Assembly (NCBI GenBank): GCA_910585855.1
Contig: CAJUGZ010000109.1
Coordinates: 1-12,681, forward strand
Origin: an uncultured Lachnospiraceae bacterium
GTDB taxonomy: Bacteria; Bacillota_A; Clostridia; Lachnospirales; Lachnospiraceae
Length of the DNA: 12,681 bases
Direction: 5' to 3'
The position numbers were made by a program, and so were the translations under genes. Positions 7,289 through 12,681 of the stretch are shown in pieces; position 1 is the first letter of the stretch; every line of letters starts with the position of its first letter. Below the pieces are notes generated by a model, which was given only the letters and a program-made list of their open reading frames with translations, searched no databases and had not been told where the DNA came from.

Positions 7289-7314
7289 GTCCCCCTTTTG
7301 ATTTTAGTGTCCTC
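7275..7314 (-). repeat. 20-nt tandem duplication at one end of copy B
   Basis: On the minus strand GAGGACACTAAAATCAAAAG (7314-7295) is followed directly by GGGGACGCTAAAATTAAAAG (7294-7275), with three differences. Copy A has only one such unit. The inner unit pairs with the opposite arm of copy B; the outer one could substitute for it. Confidence 0.7.
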
Positions 7315-7322
7315 ATCCCCCT

Positions 7323-8159
7323 TTAAACTTTTGCATAAATCTCTTCTAAATATCCCTTTGCTTCAAATACATTTTCCGGGTTAGTATCTTCTAATGTCAC
7401 ATGAATATAAGGCTTCTTCTCTTTTATCAGCTTCATCAATGGCTCATAATGGAATAATCCCTTTCCGGCTGCCACAGATTTTATCGTATCATTTTCTATT
7501 ACAAAATCTTTTGCATGAATCACAGCAATTTCTTTTCCTAACAATTCAAATGCCGATTGAATAATCTCATCCTGCTTTGTATAATTTTCCAAAGAAATCT
7601 GATTGACCGGATCAAATATAATCTGAAGATTCGGGGACTGGATCGCATCTAAAACTTCTCTGGCACGCTGATTATTATATACAATATGTTTATAAACCGG
7701 CTCAATCGCCAATATCACACCCATTTTCTCTGCATACTCTACTACCTGTCTTAGATTTTGAATAAAAATCTCTAATGCTTCCTGTGAATGATTGGCTTCT
7801 TCATACCGGTATTCCTCATTAACCGCTCCCGTTTCCGTACCGACTACTCCACATCCTAAAAGGGAAGCAAAACGAATATGTGCCTTATAAGTATCAATAA
7901 TCTTTTTTAACTTTTCTGGATTTGGATTTGCCAGATTTAAATAGCAGCCAAGCACGGCAATATCCACTTTATTTTCCGCAAAAACCTGTTTGATATAAAG
8001 CGCCATTCCCGGTGTCATTGCTTCTTCATTGACATTAAATTCGGAAATTGACTTTTTTAATGCGATATGTGTACAAAAAAAACCTTTTTTGCTGATATTT
8101 TTTACCAATTCCTCAAAAGGCGCTTTTTCCATATCATGCGCACGAATTCCAATTCTCAT
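7323..8159 (-). CDS. Sugar phosphate isomerase/epimerase-like TIM-barrel protein
   Basis: A 278-residue protein of the xylose isomerase-like TIM-barrel (AP endonuclease 2/IolE-type) superfamily. Likely metal-binding residues fall in the usual strand-end positions: Glu153 in AIEP, Asp183 in IIFDPVN, His215 in VIHAKD and Glu257 in TLED. I chose the ATG at 8159 because GGAGGG lies immediately upstream; an ATG twelve bases further up (8171) is part of that ribosome binding site region and has no good site of its own. It follows the GH28 gene by 38 bases, so the two are probably co-transcribed. In this context it may isomerise or epimerise a sugar released from pectin, but the family is functionally broad and the sequence does not show the substrate. 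No signal peptide is present. Confidence 0.85.
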   Translation of the reverse strand: MRIGIRAHDMEKAPFEELVKNISKKGFFCTHIALKKSISEFNVNEEAMTPGMALYIKQVFAENKVDIAVLGCYLNLANPNPEKLKKIIDTYKAHIRFASLLGCGVVGTETGAVNEEYRYEEANHSQEALEIFIQNLRQVVEYAEKMGVILAIEPVYKHIVYNNQRAREVLDAIQSPNLQIIFDPVNQISLENYTKQDEIIQSAFELLGKEIAVIHAKDFVIENDTIKSVAAGKGLFHYEPLMKLIKEKKPYIHVTLEDTNPENVFEAKGYLEEIYAKV

Positions 8160-8197
8160 ATTGCCCTCCATTTCGATTTATTTTCTCTGTTTTTTTA

Positions 8198-9751
8198 CTA
8201 ATTTTTTTGTAATTCATCGATATTTTCTAATTCAAACATTTCGCCTTCACATCCATCAATTGTCACATTTTCAATTACTAATGTTTTAATATTATTTGCA
8301 TAAACTCCATGCTTTGTATAAGCTGTCACGCCTTCCATCATAGCCGGAACATCTGCTGTCGGCTGCTCAGTATAGCGAACAGAAATATTTTTCATTTCTA
8401 CTTTTTCAATCTTTCGCTCTGGAAGCCCATAGAGAAACGCTGCTGCTACATGGCAATTTTCACAAGTAATATTTCGGAATGAAAGCTGCTTAATATTTGG
8501 CGTCCGCTCATCTATCGGCAAAGCTTCCTTTGTTCTGACATACTCGGTCTTTCCGTCCGGGTCACAGAAATAAAACGAATTAATAACAAACGGTGTCATC
8601 ACATGATCCATTTTAATATTTTCAAATACAACATCATTGATAATGGCATCTTCCCCACGTCCACGTCTAGTCTTAATCCGAAGCCCCCGATCCGTATGCA
8701 AAAACAGACAATCCCGAACGGTTAAATCAATGACACCTGCTGCCATCTCACTGCCTATCGTAATCGAACCATGTCCGTCCCTCATACAGCACTGACGAAT
8801 CATTAAATTTTTAGAAGGTACTTTATATTTTGCGCCCATATAAATTTTTCCAGATTTAATTGCAATACAATCATCTCCCAAAGAGAAATAAACCCCAATA
8901 ATCTCTACATTTTCGCAGGACTCTGGATCTAATCCATCTGTATTTGGAGAATCCTTCGGATTTAAAATCTGCAGATCAATAAATTTTAAATGATTAGAAA
9001 AATAAGGATGAATATTCCAAGATGGACTATTTTTTACACAAATCCCCTGTATCGTCATATTTTCACAGTGATTCATAAAAATCTGTCTAGGACGCCATGC
9101 TCCACGCCGGATTTTTGGATTTTTCCACCAATTTTCATGACTGGCGCATCCGTCAATCGTTCCTTTTCCATAAATCATTACATTAGAAACATTGACACAA
9201 GTAATAATCGCTGTAAACATATCCAGCGGATTCCCTTCCCAAGTTCCTAAATTATATTCATTTTCCTCGTCATAACTTTCGATTACTCCCGGAAAAATAG
9301 GAAACTTCTCTCTGTCTATAATACCGGAAATAACTGCTCCTTCTGCAATTTCAAATCGAATATCACTCTTCATAAATAAAGAAGTAACCTTATACACTCC
9401 CTTTGGTACTAATACACGTCCATCTTTTGGACAAGCATAGATTGCTGCCTGAATACTGGTTGTATCATCTCGAACACCATCTCCTGCTGCCCCAAAAGCA
9501 CGTACATTTAATGTATAGCTTTCCTTTAATGTTTTTACAGTCACTTCCTTTGTTTCTTCTCCCATATGTACACAGATCTGATATTCTTTATCCGGGTGCA
9601 GTCCGCCAATTGTCTGTACCGCCTTCTTATAACAGCCGACACTTTTTCCGTCTACAAATACTTCATATTCCTTTTCTGTTTCATAAATACCAGCATCTGC
9701 CAATTCTAAAGTAAAACTTCTTGCCTCTGTAAATATTACTGTAACCTGCAT
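8198..9751 (-). CDS. GH28 polygalacturonase-family glycoside hydrolase
   Basis: A 517-residue GH28 enzyme that would hydrolyse galacturonic acid linkages in pectin fragments. An N-terminal beta-rich region (about 1-80), FnIII-like in length and position, precedes the right-handed beta-helix. The helix starts at VRAFGAAGDGVRDDTTSIQ, a typical GH28/pectate lyase-like entry. The catalytic set is complete: NTDGLD with Asp272, DD at 293-294, GHGS with His327, and RIK at 358-360. An FnIII-like domain followed by a GH28 domain is known from exo-polygalacturonases. There is no signal peptide or membrane segment, so it most likely acts inside the cell on imported oligogalacturonides. A GAGAGG ribosome binding site about eight bases upstream supports the ATG. 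It lies 66 bases after the GH105-like gene in the same probable operon. Endo versus exo mode is inferred. Confidence 0.93.
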   Translation of the reverse strand: MQVTVIFTEARSFTLELADAGIYETEKEYEVFVDGKSVGCYKKAVQTIGGLHPDKEYQICVHMGEETKEVTVKTLKESYTLNVRAFGAAGDGVRDDTTSIQAAIYACPKDGRVLVPKGVYKVTSLFMKSDIRFEIAEGAVISGIIDREKFPIFPGVIESYDEENEYNLGTWEGNPLDMFTAIITCVNVSNVMIYGKGTIDGCASHENWWKNPKIRRGAWRPRQIFMNHCENMTIQGICVKNSPSWNIHPYFSNHLKFIDLQILNPKDSPNTDGLDPESCENVEIIGVYFSLGDDCIAIKSGKIYMGAKYKVPSKNLMIRQCCMRDGHGSITIGSEMAAGVIDLTVRDCLFLHTDRGLRIKTRRGRGEDAIINDVVFENIKMDHVMTPFVINSFYFCDPDGKTEYVRTKEALPIDERTPNIKQLSFRNITCENCHVAAAFLYGLPERKIEKVEMKNISVRYTEQPTADVPAMMEGVTAYTKHGVYANNIKTLVIENVTIDGCEGEMFELENIDELQKN

Positions 9752-9817
9752 ATTTTTATCCTCTCTCTTGCTCTTCCTTTTTTCTGATCCATATACTGTC
9801 TAAACATATCGGCATTT

Positions 9818-10507
9818 CTACAACAAAGCTGGAACACTTGTATCTACCCAAGGAGCAAAAGATGCCTTCTGCATCAATGCACGAATCCCCTGATAGCAGG
9901 CTTCCAATTCCGGCGTTTTTTCCTCTTCCAAAACAGCTTTTGCACCTGCAAAAAGTTGATTGGCAATCGGCATATATTTTTCAGAAAGAAGCACATTCAT
10001 ACAGCATCCCTTCCAAATCGCATAAGCAATCATTAGAGAACCCTTTGCATCCACCGGATTTTCTTCTATTTTCAAGCCATCCTCCGCCTGAAAATATTTA
10101 TAAAATATTCCTTGCTCTTCGTTATAATACTGCAGCACTCCTTTTACCGCTTCTTTAAACATTCCCTCATACGCTTTATACTGCTCGTAAATTTCCTGTG
10201 CTACTTCCGACATTGTATCAATTATTCCCATTAAATAATATCCCACCGATACTGCCTTAAATTTCCCATCTTTTAATACAGCATCTTTTCCCGGTTCATA
10301 ACAATCATAAATTAAACCCGTCTTAGTATCAAACAACTTCTCCCGCATTTGCTTAAAATCAGCTAAAATCGCCTGATACTTTTCCTTTTTTCCCACCTTG
10401 GTTTCATATGCCATATAGGCAGGATATCTCTCCTCCATATATTCCACAGATACTATTTCTGTTTTATCCTTTTCAGGCATCTCAACAGCATCCTCTCTTG
10501 CAAACAT
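9818..10507 (-). CDS. Truncated GH105-like protein, probably not a standard hydrolase
   Basis: A 229-residue protein resembling the C-terminal two thirds of GH88/GH105 unsaturated glucuronyl/rhamnogalacturonyl hydrolases, which are normally about 350-380 residues. Family-like blocks are YMEERYPAYMAYETKVG (22-38), FDTKTGLIYD (59-68), VGYYLMGIIDTM (88-99), YYNEEQGIFYKYF (127-139) and GSLMIAYAIWKG (156-167). The usual catalytic and substrate features seem altered: the family's YHGWD-type histidine is an Asp (68) in IYDCYE, the RGNGW-type motif reads AVSVGY (85-90), and the usual catalytic Asp region carries Glu22. The first helices of the alpha/alpha barrel are missing. A near-perfect AAAGGAGG site seven bases before the ATG argues for a real, expressed start rather than random truncation. 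It heads a probable operon with GH28. It could be a non-catalytic relative or a divergent enzyme; the family assignment is moderately sure. Confidence 0.65.
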   Translation of the reverse strand: MFAREDAVEMPEKDKTEIVSVEYMEERYPAYMAYETKVGKKEKYQAILADFKQMREKLFDTKTGLIYDCYEPGKDAVLKDGKFKAVSVGYYLMGIIDTMSEVAQEIYEQYKAYEGMFKEAVKGVLQYYNEEQGIFYKYFQAEDGLKIEENPVDAKGSLMIAYAIWKGCCMNVLLSEKYMPIANQLFAGAKAVLEEEKTPELEACYQGIRALMQKASFAPWVDTSVPALL

Positions 10508-10549
10508 AGTAATCCTCCTTTAATTTTTTGTATTTTCTCCGCATATATC

Positions 10550-10567
10550 TGAAAATTCATTTTTTCA
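10550..10567. promoter_or_regulatory. Operator-like inverted repeat in the cluster leader
   Basis: TGAAAA (10550-10555) and TTTTCA (10562-10567) form a perfect six-base inverted repeat with a six-base spacer. It lies roughly 35-50 bases downstream of the predicted transcription start of the GH105-like/GH28 cluster. That is a reasonable place for a repressor site, but such AT-rich palindromes arise easily by chance. Confidence 0.25.
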
Positions 10568-10604
10568 TCTATACTGTTTCGGAAATTCATAATCCTTACT
10601 TAAA

Positions 10605-10633
10605 ATAATAACATTTTCAGAATCTTGTGTCAA
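10605..10633 (-). promoter_or_regulatory. Strong sigma-A-type promoter for the pectin cluster
   Basis: On the minus strand a perfect TTGACA -35 box (10628-10633) is followed after exactly 17 bases by TATTAT (10605-10610), one base from consensus. Transcription would begin near 10598 and give a leader of about 90 bases before the GH105-like start codon. It shows that the three inserted genes carry their own promoter rather than relying on recJ transcription. Confidence 0.7.
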
Positions 10634-10688
10634 TGATTCTCCCAACTTCTTTTTTTCGGCATCCTCTCCAAAAAAACAAAAAAATATT

Positions 10689-12413
10689 TCATTCTATTTC
10701 TGTCCGATACTCTGAAATACGAAGCTGCAGCGTCTGATTTCCTCGAAAAGTATTGATTTCTGGCAGAAAAAGAATCGACATATACTCCACCCCTTCCGTT
10801 TCTTCCAAAAACAAATCTCCCTCTCCAAACCAAACGCCTTCTAACCGCACATTATCACTTTCTAACAGCATCCGAACTACATTTCGCTTTGCTCCAAGCA
10901 CCTGTCTATGTAAAAGCTTTACATGCCGTTCCGCAAAAACTGGCTTTTCATTTCCCTTTCCAAACGGCATCAGCAAAGCAAACTGCTCTACCAACTCCTC
11001 TGTAATATAACCAAACGGCAGCCTTGTATCAATCCAGATTTTTTCCGTAAAATCCTCCTCTGTCATCTGCTGTTTTTGATTTAAAGAAATTCGAAACGGC
11101 TCAATATCTTCCTCTTTCAAAGATAACCCTGCTGCCATAGGATGTCCTCCAAATTTTACCAAATATTCTTTTGACTTTACCAATTCATCAAACATCGAAT
11201 ACCCTTCAATTGAACGCCCCGATCCTTTGATCCATTCTTCCCCTTTCGTAAGAACAAACACTGGCTTATAATACCGCTCCCGCAGCCGTCCAGCAATAAT
11301 TCCTGCCAAACTTTCATGACAATCCGGCAGATAAACCACTAAAACTTTATCATCTTTTCGCCCGGAATTTTCTAACTTCTGTACGGCAAGCTCCACTCCG
11401 TCCGCTGTCATTTTCTTTCGGCTTTCATTTAATGCCTTTAATTCCCCTGCTAAATTATCCGCTTCCTCTTTTTCCTCTGCCTGCAAAAGTGCCAATGCCC
11501 GCTTGGCCGTATCCAAACGTCCTCCGGCATTTAAACAAGGTCCGATAATAAAACCAATATGATAAGAAGAAATCATTTCTGGCTCAATCCGACAAACTGC
11601 CATAAGAGAACGCAGCCCTTTATTCTTCGTCTTTCGAAGCCGCTTTAATCCCTCCTTTACAATAATTCGGTTTTCATCCTGTAAATCCATTACATCCCCA
11701 ATCGTAGCCATTGCCACAATTTCTAAAAACTCCTCCTCTGCTTCTTCCTTTGCTTTTCCAAATACCTGATACAACCCCAACACAAGTTTATAAGCTACTG
11801 CTGCACCGCAAAGCCCATGAAATGGATAACTGCAGTCCTCTTGTTTTGGATTTAAAACCGCATCTGCCGGCGGAAGAATATACTGCTTTTTTCCCTCTTT
11901 TTCCTCATACGGCACATCATGATGATCCGTTATAATCACTGTCATACCAAGACTTTTTGCATAGGCAATCTGACTTTCTGCCGCAATTCCGTTATCACAG
12001 GTAACAATCGTATCCACACCTGCCTGATAAGCATCCTGTATCAATCCTTCATTAATCCCATACCCATCTTTGATTCGATGCGGAATTTCTCCGTCTACCA
12101 ATGCCCCACATTTCTGAAAAGCCGTCAATAAAATATAAATAGAACTCACGCCGTCAATATCATAATCTCCAATAATACGAATCTTTTTTTTCAAAAAAAT
12201 CTTTTCTTTTAAAATAGCAACCGCCTTTTCCATATCTTTCAACAAATAAGGATCATACATATCTTCCTTTGTTCCATACAAATAACGCCGTATATTTTCC
12301 TCTCCTACCACATCCCGATTCCGAATCACCCGTGCAATCACCTTATCAATAGAATAAGCCTTCCCGATTGCTTCAAAATCCGCACGCTTACTGTAAATCA
12401 TCCATTTCTTCAT
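10689..12413 (-). CDS. recJ: Single-stranded-DNA-specific exonuclease RecJ
   Basis: A 574-residue RecJ of the DHH phosphoesterase family, which degrades single-stranded DNA 5' to 3' during recombination and repair. The metal-binding motifs are intact: GDYDIDG at 82-88, TCDNG near 138-142, DHH at 163-165 and Asp240 in IGDVM. NAGGRLD at 295-301 and the DHHA1 motif GGHPMAAG at 422-429 follow, then a C-terminal OB-like region. I start it at the ATG at 12413, preceded by AGAGGT six bases upstream, which gives the canonical N-terminus MKKWMIYSK. An upstream ATG at 12473 would add 20 residues unlike the family and overlap the predicted promoter. In clostridia recJ is usually followed by apt; here a three-gene pectin-related cluster lies between them. 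Confidence 0.96.
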   Translation of the reverse strand: MKKWMIYSKRADFEAIGKAYSIDKVIARVIRNRDVVGEENIRRYLYGTKEDMYDPYLLKDMEKAVAILKEKIFLKKKIRIIGDYDIDGVSSIYILLTAFQKCGALVDGEIPHRIKDGYGINEGLIQDAYQAGVDTIVTCDNGIAAESQIAYAKSLGMTVIITDHHDVPYEEKEGKKQYILPPADAVLNPKQEDCSYPFHGLCGAAVAYKLVLGLYQVFGKAKEEAEEEFLEIVAMATIGDVMDLQDENRIIVKEGLKRLRKTKNKGLRSLMAVCRIEPEMISSYHIGFIIGPCLNAGGRLDTAKRALALLQAEEKEEADNLAGELKALNESRKKMTADGVELAVQKLENSGRKDDKVLVVYLPDCHESLAGIIAGRLRERYYKPVFVLTKGEEWIKGSGRSIEGYSMFDELVKSKEYLVKFGGHPMAAGLSLKEEDIEPFRISLNQKQQMTEEDFTEKIWIDTRLPFGYITEELVEQFALLMPFGKGNEKPVFAERHVKLLHRQVLGAKRNVVRMLLESDNVRLEGVWFGEGDLFLEETEGVEYMSILFLPEINTFRGNQTLQLRISEYRTEIE

Positions 12414-12447
12414 CTTTTTACCTCTTTTCATCGAAAACTTCTCATCT

Positions 12448-12453
12448 ATTATA
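12448..12453 (-). promoter_or_regulatory. Candidate -10 box for recJ
   Basis: A perfect TATAAT occurs on the minus strand 35 bases before the chosen recJ start. It would place the transcript start near 12441, leaving room for the ribosome binding site. No good -35 box is seen at 16-18 bases, so the promoter is weak or uses an activator. Confidence 0.4.
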
Positions 12454-12483
12454 CAACATTTATTCCCTTCCATCTACCATCCA

Positions 12484-12522
12484 TTTTTCAGTTTTTCCTA
12501 AAAAGGATGCCAAACTGAAAAA
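12484..12522. repeat. 11-bp perfect inverted repeat upstream of recJ
   Basis: TTTTTCAGTTT (12484-12494) pairs perfectly with AAACTGAAAAA (12512-12522). A further inner pairing of TCCT (12496-12499) with AGGA (12504-12507) closes a four-A loop. The T-run is on the 5' arm on either strand, which is the wrong way round for an intrinsic terminator. It may be an operator or the end of an element. Confidence 0.55.
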
Positions 12523-12559
12523 ATTACAACAAATCTTAGCTTTCGTCCTTGTCAGGATA

Positions 12560-12681
12560 AACTTATAAACTAAAATTTTTGTAATAGGATGCTGCCGAAA
12601 AGAGTTGGCTTTCACCGGACGCCAGAAGCGGTTTGCTCCTGTCCTTTGCCTGCTCCGCTCCAAACGGTAAGAAAGTCTAGG
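12560..12681. other. GC-richer non-coding stretch at the right edge
   Basis: From about 12585 to the window end the composition is clearly richer in G and C than the surrounding intergenic DNA, with no convincing gene. A 67-codon minus-strand frame here (start at 12663) has an Arg-rich, low-complexity product, no clear ribosome binding site, and runs through the inverted repeat, so I do not call it. It may be the edge of a repeat family or of another gene's leader outside the window. Confidence 0.35.

Noticed and set aside
6073..7314. Inverted copies as an invertible apt switch
   Set aside because: The copies have diverged considerably, there is no recombinase gene nearby, and apt is an essential-type housekeeping gene with its expected orientation.
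10565..10693. Start-less minus-strand frame after recJ ending in a plausible-looking peptide (SENVIILSKDYEFPKQYR)
   Set aside because: It has no start codon with a ribosome binding site, follows poly-T runs, and overlaps a near-consensus promoter for the next gene. It could be a gene remnant, but promoter sequence is the simpler explanation.
12460..12663. 67-codon minus-strand frame upstream of recJ
   Set aside because: It spans the 11-bp inverted repeat and the GC-rich island, has no clear ribosome binding site, and its Arg-rich product looks like translated repeat DNA.

Overview
The window looks like part of the chromosome of a low-GC Gram-positive gut-type Clostridia, most likely a Lachnospiraceae member. 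This rests on the AT-rich sequence, the strong AGGAGG-type ribosome binding sites and the gene order. Every convincing gene is on the minus strand, so the window reads from right to left. No species can be named from the sequence alone.

The backbone is the well-known clostridial housekeeping block recJ, apt, relA (bifunctional Rel), a metallo-beta-lactamase-fold hydrolase, and hemZ (single-strand exonuclease, adenine salvage, stringent response, glyoxalase II-like hydrolase, radical-SAM enzyme). The dtd gene that often lies between relA and the hydrolase is absent.

This block is broken up in three places. (1) Between recJ and apt (about 7323-10633) sits a three-gene cluster with its own consensus-like promoter: a shortened GH105-like protein that lacks the usual active-site residues, an intact GH28 polygalacturonase with an N-terminal beta-sandwich-like domain and no signal peptide, and a TIM-barrel sugar phosphate isomerase/epimerase-like protein. 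This suggests intracellular processing of imported pectin fragments. (2) Between apt and relA lies an alpha/beta hydrolase resembling carbohydrate acetyl esterases; relA then has its own good promoter. (3) Between the hydrolase and hemZ lies the 3' third of an IS200/IS605-family tnpB, starting at the hydrolase stop codon.

The most unusual structure is non-coding. Two copies of a roughly 140-nt fold-back element (A at 6080-6220, B at 7149-7288) flank apt in opposite orientation. Each has a 22-nt terminal stem and an inner hairpin with the same loop, and seven base pairs differ between copies by compensatory changes. Two fragments of the element's distal end lie beside copy A, and copy B carries a 20-nt tandem duplication. 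This is either a structured RNA family or a miniature mobile element with conserved palindromic structure. Smaller oddities are three TTGATGTAC repeats beyond hemZ, an 11-bp inverted repeat upstream of recJ and a GC-rich non-coding stretch at the right edge.
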